Counted from the first letter of the stretch, positions 12,901 to 20,493 are shown. The stretch is DNA of 64,000 bases from Anniella stebbinsi (GCA_029215795.1 JARDYH010000004.1:200990017-201054016); one strand, 5' to 3'. Numbers and translations: made by a program. Notes: generated by a model not told the origin, from the letters alone.

Positions 12901-15195
12901 ATTCAAACACTGAAAGCGTTGTAAGGGCCTCAATCTATTGCATTATAAGAAGTGAGTGTTTTATCCTTCCAGTGTTGTAATATCAGTCTTTTAGTTGTCG
13001 AAAGGGTTCAGAGAATCCACTTATGTTACTTGTTCATGTCCAAGAAGCAGGTAAATAACGTAAAAGAGCATGTACATTAGTGAAAATTTTAGACTGTTCC
13101 AGATACGAAACAAAGTTTCTGGCCAAATAAAACACAACTTAAGGTCAATACATGCCACAGGTACACACCAAACGATGATCCATTGATTAGGCATTGGTGG
13201 TGATGGCCACAGCACTTTCTCAAATTTCCAAATGTGCCCACAGGTCAAAAAGCTTGGAGACCCTTGTTTTAATGGAACATATGAATGCCCATAATTTCAT
13301 TTCATCATTTGCAAAGTTGTAAAATGTTATTGTCTTGATCTGTTTTGTTGGCAGATTTGTAACTTGCTTGTTGCTGTACACTCAGATGCTTCCCAAATTA
13401 AAGCTGTCCAGGTGTCCACTGTTGATGCTTTTCAAGGTGCAGAAAAGGAAATCATTGTCTTGTCTTGTGTAAGGACAAGACAAGTTGGCTTCATAGATTC
13501 AGAAAAGAGAGTGAATGTGGCATTGACGAGAGGGAAGAGGCATTTATTGATTGTTGGAAATCTTAAGTGTTTAAGAAAGAACAAACTATGGGAAAGTATC
13601 ATTCAGCACTGTGCAGGTAAAGTGGAATACCTTAAAGTATAGACCTTATTATATAGAACCCGGAGAAACTTATTCCCTTACCTACGTTGTGCCAATTACT
13701 TTTAATTGCTTTTAAAAACATTTGTTCCTGCATATGTTCCTGTTGTATAAATGGTGTTGTGTGTATGTCTAAGTATTATAACTGTTCTATTGATTCTAAA
13801 CAGGTTTACTCAGAAGTAAGTCCCATTGATTTCAAAGGAACCTACTTTCAATTAAGTATGCTTAGAATTGAAGCCTTAGATATCCTTCTAATAACAAGGA
13901 TTTTTATTTTATTTTAGGAGGTTTATAGGTAAGGTGCAGTGCTCAGAAAGTAATTTACTGCTCTTTGGCACAACTCCTGTTCCTGGACTATCATTCCCAG
14001 TTTGTCTTTTTAATAGCCTTGTACAATTTGGTAGGAGAAGGTCCCAAATCCTTGCCAAAAGTATCAGGAAGTTGAACATCAAAAAGCATTAAGCCCTTAG
14101 GATCAAACTAGTCATGACATTGGGAGATCCGTATTTTGTATTGTAGCTGGAACTACAGTGCTGACGGGTGGGGGAGTGATCTTTTTCCCACTGTGTCATT
14201 TTCCTGATTAAAATGAAACCCATCATACATAAAATGAGACCTCTATACATTTTTCCCTGTGAGGCATACAGCAACTCCAAGATGGGGGATTTAAATGGGG
14301 GAAATGGCACAAGGTCAGCACACACACACACACACACACAGTTGCTGTTAAGTTATTTTAAATCCATGGGAAATCTAATCATGGATCTCCTGATGTTGCA
14401 TCTAGTTGTGCCCTTCGTCTGACTAGGATTGGATTATCTGCTGTTCCCACTCCCCAGCCCAATCACCTACTATTTGATCCCTGTGTCTACTTTCTGCTTG
14501 GAAGAGGTACATATAATACCTACCAGGATTGCTTTTAGTATAAGAACTCCTAGACTGAATAAGCAAATGGTTACAGCGTTCCTTAGGTCCCTCTGCCTGG
14601 TAGATCCTGGTTTCTGCAAGCTGCCTCCATAAATGTATTGTCAGAAAGATCCAATAGGTATATGAAGACAAAGGAAAGAGTAGATTTTCCTTTCTTTGCC
14701 CTACCTTTTCAACTTGTTGAAGTGTTTGCAAGTTTTCACTTATTATCCACATTCCAATCAAAATATTGGTATTTTATTACTTATGGATGGGGGGTTGCAT
14801 GTCCTGTATTTCTTTTTAAAGATCTCTATTCCATATCACAGACTACTTCTGAAATTTCTGACAGTTCTAAAACATATTTTAATAGGCATAATGTACCACT
14901 ATTAAAGAAACATATGTGCAGAGTTAGTAAGATGGTTCTTTGTATCTAGACCAGTGTGTTTAGAAAATAGATAATACAAATTAGGATTGAAGCTTTATCA
15001 TATAATTATACTGTTCTATTACTTCTAGGAAGAAAAAATGGATTACAGCATGTTAGCCAGTGTGACCAACAGCTAAATGATATTATTAAATCTTGCTTGG
15101 AAAGGAAGGAGGAAGAAATAAACACACACAAGGAAAAATCTAGAAGTAAAAAATTTCACAACAAACAAATGGATAAAAATATGCTTTCTGGGTAA
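723..15195 (+). CDS. ZGRF1: ZGRF1, C-terminal helicase part (ten exons, 5' end outside window)
   Basis: Exons are 723-979, 3164-3323, 4794-4871, 5849-5996, 7039-7166, 9392-9515, 10653-10829, 11081-11215, 13355-13616 and 15029-15195. All introns are GT-AG and the frame stays open across every junction, giving 544 residues and a TAA stop at 15193-15195. The product has the motifs of a UPF1-like superfamily 1 helicase in order: Q-motif region, Walker A (GVFGSGKS), motif Ia (STNVAVDRVL), Walker B (DECSQ), motif III (GDPKQLSPT), motif IV (QYRCHP), motif V (VDAFQGAEKE) and motif VI (NVALTRGKRH). The wording matches vertebrate ZGRF1 as I know it. ZGRF1 is known as a nuclear 5'-3' DNA helicase that aids RAD51-dependent recombination and interstrand crosslink repair. 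The N-terminal region and GRF zinc finger must lie upstream of this window. No frameshift or internal stop was seen. NEUROG2 lies downstream in the same orientation, as in mammals. Confidence 0.93.
980..3163 (+). other. ZGRF1 intron with scattered repeats
   Basis: I see no exon. The stretch 2640-2960 has a mosaic of partly inverted motifs (gttagcgcaat against attgcgtaag) that resembles a short non-autonomous DNA transposon. The remainder is AT-rich without recognisable coding potential. Confidence 0.5.
3164..3323 (+). CDS. ZGRF1: ZGRF1 exon: Walker A and motif Ia
   Basis: The acceptor is ATATACAG and the donor GTAAGT. The exon completes HGVFGSGKSYLL, the ATP-binding P-loop, and then encodes SSSTNVAVDRVLL, the motif Ia region typical of UPF1-like helicases. 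It ends after two bases of a codon. Confidence 0.92.
3519..3630. mobile_element. Short palindromic MITE, same terminal family as 245-648
   Basis: It begins ctcattggctcagttcggac, shared with the element at 245, and its halves pair (ggattatttaagcaacc against ggttgcttaaatagtccc-like sequence at 3577-3600). It lies in a ZGRF1 intron. Confidence 0.6.
4794..4871 (+). CDS. ZGRF1: ZGRF1 exon, 78 nt
   Basis: A pyrimidine-rich acceptor (CTCTCAG) and a GTAATG donor bound this short exon. It encodes LLDLGFEEFIRVGSIRKIAK, a characteristic ZGRF1 segment between motif Ia and the inserted helical region. Its phase fits both neighbouring exons. Confidence 0.88.
5849..5996 (+). CDS. ZGRF1: ZGRF1 exon, 148 nt
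   Basis: The acceptor is TTTAAAG, a weak polypyrimidine tract, and the donor is GTACTG. The product contains LMKEDLTPAEKIYVRKTIE, a charged helical segment. The exon was fixed mainly by frame continuity on both sides and by resemblance to ZGRF1. Confidence 0.87.
6700..6775 (+). repeat. tRNA-derived SINE head (decayed)
   Basis: The stretch contains tagctcagaggtagagc, a good RNA polymerase III A box of tRNA type, followed by atgctttgcatg and ggtccca. The B box is degraded and no cloverleaf closes, so it is a SINE remnant rather than a tRNA gene. It lies in a ZGRF1 intron. Confidence 0.55.
7039..7166 (+). CDS. ZGRF1: ZGRF1 exon: Walker B
   Basis: The acceptor is TTACATAG and the donor GTATAA. 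The exon encodes VVGATCAACPFPCM followed by VILDECSQMTEPASLLPIA. DECSQ is motif II, the Mg-ATP-coordinating Walker B box. Four cysteines cluster just before it. Confidence 0.92.
7167..9391 (+). other. ZGRF1 intron, 2.2 kb
   Basis: No coding signal is visible. It holds a short (AT)n run at 7496-7507, a palindromic GATGATGATCATCATC block near 7335 and a minus-oriented retroelement end starting with TTTATTTATTTATTT near 7677-7775. The rest looks unique. Confidence 0.5.
9392..9515 (+). CDS. ZGRF1: ZGRF1 exon: motif III
   Basis: Acceptor TTTATAG, donor GTATGT. The exon encodes LILVGDPKQLSPTIQG, helicase motif III, then the conserved NGLEQTLFNRLCLM segment. It ends in phase 0. Confidence 0.92.
10653..10829 (+). 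CDS. ZGRF1: ZGRF1 exon: motif IV
   Basis: Acceptor ATTCATAG, donor GTATGT, exactly 59 codons. It contains LLRMQYRCHPVISAI, the motif IV region of UPF1-like helicases, and continues to the conserved LPTLCFYNVDG. Confidence 0.92.
11081..11215 (+). CDS. ZGRF1: ZGRF1 exon: SMIGVITLYKSQ segment
   Basis: Acceptor TTCTCTAG, donor GTATGT, exactly 45 codons. The exon encodes ERDNSFHN and SMIGVITLYKSQM, the second RecA-like domain strand that recurs in UPF1-family enzymes. The following intron of about 2.1 kb holds a nested repeat pile. Confidence 0.92.
11782..11990. mobile_element. hAT-like palindromic MITE (CTAAGCCATGG family)
   Basis: The end tgttcagatgatgtgctaag is mirrored by cttagcatgttgtctgaaca on the right. 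The interior repeats ctaaccatgg and its complement. A related partial copy is at 52562-52675. The call of hAT type rests on general resemblance of the ends. Confidence 0.65.
11995..12327 (+). repeat. LINE/SINE 3' end with (AAAT)n tail
   Basis: The sequence ends ggagtggtatataaatattg followed by five aaat units. The same sort of tail occurs at 40605-40640, 44715-44760 and 45440-45515. This is typical of L2/CR1-mobilised retroposons in reptiles; the exact family is unassigned. Confidence 0.5.
13355..13616 (+). CDS. ZGRF1: ZGRF1 exon: motifs V and VI
   Basis: Acceptor TTGGCAG, donor GTAAAG. The exon carries VSTVDAFQGAEKEIIVLS (motif V) and NVALTRGKRHLLIVGN (motif VI, with the arginine finger region). 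These are the most strongly conserved parts of the domain. Confidence 0.95.
14319..14340. repeat. (CA)n microsatellite
   Basis: An uninterrupted run of CA dinucleotides in the last ZGRF1 intron. Confidence 0.9.
15029..15195 (+). CDS. ZGRF1: ZGRF1 last coding exon
   Basis: The acceptor is TTACTTCTAG, ending at 15028. The exon encodes a charged 55-residue tail rich in Lys, Glu, Asn and Gln and stops at TAA 15193-15195. The tail looks low in structure and poorly conserved, as expected for the ZGRF1 C terminus. I chose this exon because it keeps the frame after the preceding GTAAAG donor and ends in a lysine-rich tail. Confidence 0.85.
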
Positions 15196-15450
15196 ATTGT
15201 GTAAGATATCTTGAAAATCGCAGGTAAATACAGTTGTGGTGTTTTACATCCCACCAATACTCCAATAGGCTAACATGTAATAAAAAGCTTGATAACCAAG
15301 TTATTCCTTGTCAAAGATAATGTCACTAGAAGCTGTCATTCCTTTTTAATATATTTCCCCTCCCCCCCCCCCCATATGTGGTTATTTTAATTGTTGTACT
15401 AGTGTCTACATACTCTAGAGAAGAATAAAGTCAGGATTTTTAAATCACTT
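15196..15450 (+). other. ZGRF1: ZGRF1 3' UTR with two candidate poly(A) signals
   Basis: AATAAA occurs at 15279-15284 and 15424-15429. Either could end the transcript; the second is followed by TTTTTATTGTGG. The short UTR places the gene end about 350 bp before the Penelope insertion, so the insertion is probably just outside the gene. Confidence 0.5.
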
Positions 15451-15796
15451 TTTATTGTGGATTTTTCAATAGGGGATGAAACACACACACACTCCTGGCC
15501 ATTGGAGAGTATTCAGCAATATTATACTTAATTTTGGTAACATATGGTATGGGATTGTGGTGGGAGGGGGATTATTCCATGCTTGAGAACAGCAGTCTTT
15601 TCTTTCTTTTGCAATGTATTTTCAATTAAAATCCTATTAAATCCTATTAACATTTAGGAAAAATTAGGTTTTCACTTGTAGATAAATCTATGGGTCATAA
15701 ACCCATGGGAAAATAAGAAGGAATGTCTTAAATTCCCTTTGAATTTAAAACTGCTACGTAATACTTAGTCGTTAAGTGGCTCACATATATTATTGC

Positions 15797-15812
15797 AGTA
15801 ATCCCAAATGGT
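15797..15812. repeat. Target-site duplication, left copy
   Basis: The 16-mer agtaatcccaaatggt here is repeated exactly at 20478-20493. The two copies enclose the whole head-to-head Penelope structure, which marks it as one integration. Outside them the flanks differ (c/g here, a/a on the right). Confidence 0.9.
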
Positions 15813-15887
15813 GGAAACAAAAAGAGAGCGAAGCTCTGGTGCTAAGTAAAAATATATTTTTCTTTATTCCTTATATACTCTCTGTAT

Positions 15888-15925
15888 GCTCGACGCGTTT
15901 CGGTGATGAAACCTTCGTCAGGAGC
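15888..15925 (-). ncRNA. Hammerhead-ribozyme-like motif, left Penelope copy
   Basis: Read on the minus strand, the 38 nt are GCTC, CTGACGA, a 3-bp stem II (GGT/ACC) with loop TTCATC, GAAA, CGCGTC and GAGC. GCTC and GAGC form stem I. CUGANGA and GAAA are the conserved hammerhead core, and cleavage is expected after GUC. Stem III is the self-complementary ACGCGU with no loop, which suits the dimer-acting small hammerheads reported from Penelope-like elements. One extra A after the CUGANGA box is a deviation. Identical to the right copy. Confidence 0.7.
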
Positions 15926-16370
15926 TAAACAGAAATTAAAATACAAACATAAAAATCATTACAGATTGTCTTAAGCTGGCATGAAAACAACATCCCTCAT
16001 CAACTGAAGCCTATCTTAGTTTACATTCTTTTACTATCCAAGAAGAACACAAGAAATATTCAACATTTGCACATTCATATAAGGGTTTTTTTGAAAAAAC
16101 TGACCTGGAGCACTTCTTTACAAATTGTTTTCTTAACAGAGAACGGTTTGAAGTTTTTACACATAAGCCGTCCCGATGGGCTCATTCGTCTCAAGATTCT
16201 AAGCTGAGGGTCAGTAGGGAAGCAATTTTAAATCATTTGGTTCCGCAGCTGGCAGTCCTAATTGCCTTGTGATTCAGTGATCCTGTCAACACTCTGCTAG
16301 CAGTTTGGGAGGGGTTCTTTTATCAAACTGCTACTTTTTTTTATTATTCAGGATTTACTGTAACATTTAG

Positions 16371-18089
16371 CTATTGTTTGTAAGAAGATAAATCTAACGA
16401 GTCATTTAACCCACTGGGTTCCAGGCTTTTTAAGGATAGAATCCAGAACAGTTCTCTTTTACTGAGTACTGTCTCACCCCCTCTTACCTTTTCTATCCCC
16501 CAAAAAACCAGAGACTCTGGCCCATGTTTCTTGTCTATGAAATGCTTGACCAGAGGTGCCCCTGGCCTTTGATGTCTTAAACTAGACAAATGCTCCCCTA
16601 TCCTGATCTTCAATGGTCTTGTCGTCTTTCCTACATACACCTTGTTGCATGGACAGATAATCATATAAACCACCCCTGCAGTGTTGCAGTTCAAGAAGTC
16701 TGTAATCTGTATTGCTTTGCCACTAATGGGGTGGCTAAAGAAGTGCATTTTTTTGGTCATTTTGCAATACACGCAGTGTCCACATGGGTGGTGTCCTTGA
16801 GGTCTGGGTAGGTTAAATACAGTCTGCTGGACCATGGTTTTTTTATGATCATGCTTGGTATGATCAGTGTGGATTAGCCAATCCTTCAAATTTCTTGTTC
16901 TTTTAAATGTCACCATTGGTTTTATAGACAGACCTGGCAGATCCTGAAGCAGATGCCAATTTGAGCAAATATGCTTTTTTAGATCTTTAGTGACAGGATC
17001 AAAAGGTAAAATGCATGAGATCTTATTATTGGCCATTTTTTCTTTTGGTTGTAGTAGATGTTCTCGGTTAGATTGACTCGCCTTGAGTCTGGCTGCTTCA
17101 ATTATTTTCTTTGGGTATCCTCTACTCTGGAAGCGCTGCATCATAATCTGAGACTCATGACAAAAGTCCTGATGTTCCGAGCAGTTGCGTTTTATTCTCA
17201 AGAATTGACTGTATGGTAAATTGTTTTTTAGGGACACTGGATGGTGGCTGTCATACTTCAGCAATGTGTTCCTGTCTGTCGGTTTTTTGAACATTGTTGT
17301 AACTAAAGTATGATCTTGTTTTTTAACAGTGATATCCAGAAAATTTACCTGTTGTGTATCACATATGCTCTCAAAACCTAAATTAGGATCCCTGATATTG
17401 ACCCATTCAATGAACTCATTCAACCTTTCCTTTATCCCTCTCCACACGAAAAATATGTCGTCTATGAACCTCAACCATATGATCATATGGTGGTTGTAGT
17501 CATTTTTGGAAAATATATATTTTTGTTCAAAGTTCTGCATATACATATTGGCAATTTCTGGTGCCATGGGGCATCCCATGGCTACCCCTTTGGTTTGCCA
17601 AAAGAATTTTTTGTTGACCATGAAATAATTTTTCTGCAGTGCTATTTCTGCTAACGCAACTAAAAAGAGTGAAGGTGGATGCCTTATTTCACGTTTTTGT
17701 AAATTATCAAATATAATATCTAATGCCTCGTCTTGTGGTATACTGGTATATAATGATTTGACATCCATGGTGACTAACAAATCCTCTGGTTGCATCTTGA
17801 TCTTGCTTATCCTCTGCATGAAATGTGAGGAGTCACGAATGTATGATTGCATCGATGGGATCAAAGGTTTTAAATGATGGTCCACGAACTGTGATATTGG
17901 TTCCAGGATGGAATCATTACCTGACACGATGGGTCTGCCTGGAGGTGGAATTATTCCCTTATGTATTTTGGGTAAGATGTAAAAGAGGGGGGTTCTTGGG
18001 TTCTTTTTAAGCAAAAAGTTGTGCTCCGTTGGACTAATCCACCCCATGGTGAGGCCCTCTTCTAAAGACAAGGGAGGGGCAATAGTCAT
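16371..18089 (-). CDS. Penelope-like reverse transcriptase/GIY-YIG endonuclease, left copy
   Basis: This open frame of 572 codons is identical in protein sequence to residues 63-626 of the right copy, from its residue 9 onward. It contains the palm motifs TMDVKSLYTSIP, KGVAMGCPMAP and RFIDDIFF (catalytic Asp residues), a Cys-rich HPCGHCVYC segment and a C-terminal GIY-YIG module (GVVYMI ... KVYVGKTTRPLKIRIGEH). Penelope-like proteins copy their RNA at the target and cut DNA with this nuclease. The first eight residues (MTIAPPLS) come from reading the antisense of the right copy across the junction, so the given start is not the native one. The N-terminal RT portion is missing, so activity is doubtful although no stop interrupts the frame. 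Confidence 0.9.
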   Translation of the reverse strand: MTIAPPLSLEEGLTMGWISPTEHNFLLKKNPRTPLFYILPKIHKGIIPPPGRPIVSGNDSILEPISQFVDHHLKPLIPSMQSYIRDSSHFMQRISKIKMQPEDLLVTMDVKSLYTSIPQDEALDIIFDNLQKREIRHPPSLFLVALAEIALQKNYFMVNKKFFWQTKGVAMGCPMAPEIANMYMQNFEQKYIFSKNDYNHHMIIWLRFIDDIFFVWRGIKERLNEFIEWVNIRDPNLGFESICDTQQVNFLDITVKKQDHTLVTTMFKKPTDRNTLLKYDSHHPVSLKNNLPYSQFLRIKRNCSEHQDFCHESQIMMQRFQSRGYPKKIIEAARLKASQSNREHLLQPKEKMANNKISCILPFDPVTKDLKKHICSNWHLLQDLPGLSIKPMVTFKRTRNLKDWLIHTDHTKHDHKKTMVQQTVFNLPRPQGHHPCGHCVYCKMTKKMHFFSHPISGKAIQITDFLNCNTAGVVYMIICPCNKVYVGKTTRPLKIRIGEHLSSLRHQRPGAPLVKHFIDKKHGPESLVFWGIEKVRGGETVLSKRELFWILSLKSLEPSGLNDSLDLSSYKQ

Positions 18090-19899
18090 TCAAAATCGTC
18101 GAGACTATGAGGCAGAGGTCCATCGCCAATTACAAGACACCATTTCATATAAACCAATTGCTTTTGACCCTGCATCTGATATAGCAACTCACATCAAGGT
18201 GACTTTAGAAGAGGGCCTCACCATGGGGTGGATTAGTCCAACGGAGCACAACTTTTTGCTTAAAAAGAACCCAAGAACCCCCCTCTTTTACATCTTACCC
18301 AAAATACATAAGGGAATAATTCCACCTCCAGGCAGACCCATCGTGTCAGGTAATGATTCCATCCTGGAACCAATATCACAGTTCGTGGACCATCATTTAA
18401 AACCTTTGATCCCATCGATGCAATCATACATTCGTGACTCCTCACATTTCATGCAGAGGATAAGCAAGATCAAGATGCAACCAGAGGATTTGTTAGTCAC
18501 CATGGATGTCAAATCATTATATACCAGTATACCACAAGACGAGGCATTAGATATTATATTTGATAATTTACAAAAACGTGAAATAAGGCATCCACCTTCA
18601 CTCTTTTTAGTTGCGTTAGCAGAAATAGCACTGCAGAAAAATTATTTCATGGTCAACAAAAAATTCTTTTGGCAAACCAAAGGGGTAGCCATGGGATGCC
18701 CCATGGCACCAGAAATTGCCAATATGTATATGCAGAACTTTGAACAAAAATATATATTTTCCAAAAATGACTACAACCACCATATGATCATATGGTTGAG
18801 GTTCATAGACGACATATTTTTCGTGTGGAGAGGGATAAAGGAAAGGTTGAATGAGTTCATTGAATGGGTCAATATCAGGGATCCTAATTTAGGTTTTGAG
18901 AGCATATGTGATACACAACAGGTAAATTTTCTGGATATCACTGTTAAAAAACAAGATCATACTTTAGTTACAACAATGTTCAAAAAACCGACAGACAGGA
19001 ACACATTGCTGAAGTATGACAGCCACCATCCAGTGTCCCTAAAAAACAATTTACCATACAGTCAATTCTTGAGAATAAAACGCAACTGCTCGGAACATCA
19101 GGACTTTTGTCATGAGTCTCAGATTATGATGCAGCGCTTCCAGAGTAGAGGATACCCAAAGAAAATAATTGAAGCAGCCAGACTCAAGGCGAGTCAATCT
19201 AACCGAGAACATCTACTACAACCAAAAGAAAAAATGGCCAATAATAAGATCTCATGCATTTTACCTTTTGATCCTGTCACTAAAGATCTAAAAAAGCATA
19301 TTTGCTCAAATTGGCATCTGCTTCAGGATCTGCCAGGTCTGTCTATAAAACCAATGGTGACATTTAAAAGAACAAGAAATTTGAAGGATTGGCTAATCCA
19401 CACTGATCATACCAAGCATGATCATAAAAAAACCATGGTCCAGCAGACTGTATTTAACCTACCCAGACCTCAAGGACACCACCCATGTGGACACTGCGTG
19501 TATTGCAAAATGACCAAAAAAATGCACTTCTTTAGCCACCCCATTAGTGGCAAAGCAATACAGATTACAGACTTCTTGAACTGCAACACTGCAGGGGTGG
19601 TTTATATGATTATCTGTCCATGCAACAAGGTGTATGTAGGAAAGACGACAAGACCATTGAAGATCAGGATAGGGGAGCATTTGTCTAGTTTAAGACATCA
19701 AAGGCCAGGGGCACCTCTGGTCAAGCATTTCATAGACAAGAAACATGGGCCAGAGTCTCTGGTTTTTTGGGGGATAGAAAAGGTAAGAGGGGGTGAGACA
19801 GTACTCAGTAAAAGAGAACTGTTCTGGATTCTATCCTTAAAAAGCCTGGAACCCAGTGGGTTAAATGACTCGTTAGATTTATCTTCTTACAAACAATAG
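18019..19899 (+). CDS. Penelope-like reverse transcriptase/GIY-YIG endonuclease, right copy
   Basis: The 626-codon frame has an authentic element-derived part from about residue 17 (DKGGAIVIQNRRDY, a typical N-terminal Penelope RT motif). Residues 1-15 are read from the antisense of the left copy. RT palm residues are D163 (TMDVKSLYTS), GVAMGCPMAPE at 222-232 and D264/D265 (FIDD). Cys490, Cys493 and Cys496 with nearby His residues look like the zinc-binding linker. The endonuclease has G526-Y529, Y539-G541 and R550 in GIY-YIG-like positions. Full Penelope proteins are longer at the N terminus, so this is a 5'-truncated copy by at least the thumb-side leader. No internal stop suggests recent insertion. 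Confidence 0.92.
   Translation: MCSVGLIHPMVRPSSKDKGGAIVIQNRRDYEAEVHRQLQDTISYKPIAFDPASDIATHIKVTLEEGLTMGWISPTEHNFLLKKNPRTPLFYILPKIHKGIIPPPGRPIVSGNDSILEPISQFVDHHLKPLIPSMQSYIRDSSHFMQRISKIKMQPEDLLVTMDVKSLYTSIPQDEALDIIFDNLQKREIRHPPSLFLVALAEIALQKNYFMVNKKFFWQTKGVAMGCPMAPEIANMYMQNFEQKYIFSKNDYNHHMIIWLRFIDDIFFVWRGIKERLNEFIEWVNIRDPNLGFESICDTQQVNFLDITVKKQDHTLVTTMFKKPTDRNTLLKYDSHHPVSLKNNLPYSQFLRIKRNCSEHQDFCHESQIMMQRFQSRGYPKKIIEAARLKASQSNREHLLQPKEKMANNKISCILPFDPVTKDLKKHICSNWHLLQDLPGLSIKPMVTFKRTRNLKDWLIHTDHTKHDHKKTMVQQTVFNLPRPQGHHPCGHCVYCKMTKKMHFFSHPISGKAIQITDFLNCNTAGVVYMIICPCNKVYVGKTTRPLKIRIGEHLSSLRHQRPGAPLVKHFIDKKHGPESLVFWGIEKVRGGETVLSKRELFWILSLKSLEPSGLNDSLDLSSYKQ
18060..18075. other. Head-to-head junction of the two Penelope copies
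   Basis: The left copy is traceable to about 18067 (its antisense tctaaag), and the right copy begins with agacaagggagggg. The two share one or two bases (AG), so the join could be microhomology-mediated. The left copy starts 135 bp further 3' in the element than the right one. Confidence 0.75.
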
Positions 19900-20329
19900 C
19901 TAAATGTTACAGTAAATCCTGAATAATAAAAAAAAGTAGCAGTTTGATAAACTGCTAGCAGAGTGTTGACAGGATCACTGAGTCACAAGGCAATTAGGAC
20001 TGCCAGCTGCGGAACCAAATGATTTAAAATTGCTTCCCTACTGACCCTCAGCTTAGAATCTTGAGACGAATGAGCCCATCGGGACGGCTTATGTGTAAAA
20101 ACTTCAAACCGTTCTCTGTTAAGAAAACAATTTGTAAAGAAGTGCTCCAGGTCAGTTTTTTCAAAAAAACCCTTATATGAATGTGCAAATGTTGAATATT
20201 TCTTGTGTTCTTCTTGGATAGTAAAAGAATGTAAACTAAGATAGGCTTCAGTTGATGAGGGATGTTGTTTTCATGCCAGCTTAAGACAATCTGTAATGAT
20301 TTTTATGTTTGTATTTTAATTTCTGTTTA

Positions 20330-20367
20330 GCTCCTGACGAAGGTTTCATCACCGAAACGCGTCGAGC
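20330..20367 (+). ncRNA. Hammerhead-ribozyme-like motif, right Penelope copy
   Basis: The core boxes are CTGACGA at 20334-20340 and GAAA at 20354-20357. Stem I is 20330-20333 with 20364-20367, and stem II is 20342-20344 with 20351-20353. The predicted cleavage site is after C20363. It lies 430 bp downstream of the ORF, in the region equivalent to the Penelope terminal repeat. Activity, probably as a dimer, is inferred from the family. Confidence 0.7.
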
Positions 20368-20442
20368 ATACAGAGAGTATATAAGGAATAAAGAAAAATA
20401 TATTTTTACTTAGCACCAGAGCTTCGCTCTCTTTTTGTTTCC

Positions 20443-20477
20443 AGCCTGTTGGTGCTTCCTTCCCTCCTCATTCCACA
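20443..20477. other. 35-bp tail present only at right Penelope end
   Basis: This pyrimidine-rich stretch (starts agcctgttggtg) lies between the end of the inverted repeat and the right target duplication and has no counterpart on the left. It could be true element 3' sequence lost from the left copy, or transcribed flank carried from the source locus. Confidence 0.6.
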
Positions 20478-20493
20478 AGTAATCCCAAATGGT
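20478..20493. repeat. Target-site duplication, right copy
   Basis: Exact second copy of agtaatcccaaatggt (first at 15797-15812). It follows directly after a 35-bp segment, 20443-20477, that is absent from the left end of the element. Confidence 0.9.

Larger units (their letters stand above)
15813..20477. mobile_element. Head-to-head pair of Penelope-like retroelements, single insertion
   Basis: The left arm (15813-18067, minus orientation) and right arm (18203-20442, plus orientation) are near-perfect reverse complements. They are separated by 135 bp (18068-18202) that belongs to the right copy only and encodes the next more N-terminal part of its reverse transcriptase. Both copies are 5'-truncated, and their 3' ends face outward. 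Each encodes a reverse transcriptase plus GIY-YIG endonuclease, the signature of canonical endonuclease-bearing Penelope-like elements, and each carries a hammerhead-like motif downstream of the ORF. Known differences between arms are a 15-nt stretch present only on the left (about 16307-16321) and a substitution (16273 against 19982). A 16-bp target duplication flanks the pair. It sits between the end of ZGRF1 and the upstream region of NEUROG2. Confidence 0.9.

Noticed and set aside
15813..20477. Interpretation as a DNA transposon with 2.2-kb terminal inverted repeats
   Set aside because: The arms encode reverse transcriptase and GIY-YIG endonuclease, are truncated at their 5' sides and have unequal outer ends. 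This is a retroelement pair.
15813..20477. Assembly fold-back artefact
   Set aside because: A fold-back error should give arms that are exact mirrors without a target duplication. Here there is a 16-bp duplication, a 15-nt indel, a substitution, a 135-bp spacer and a 35-bp unique tail. Long-read confirmation would still be worthwhile.
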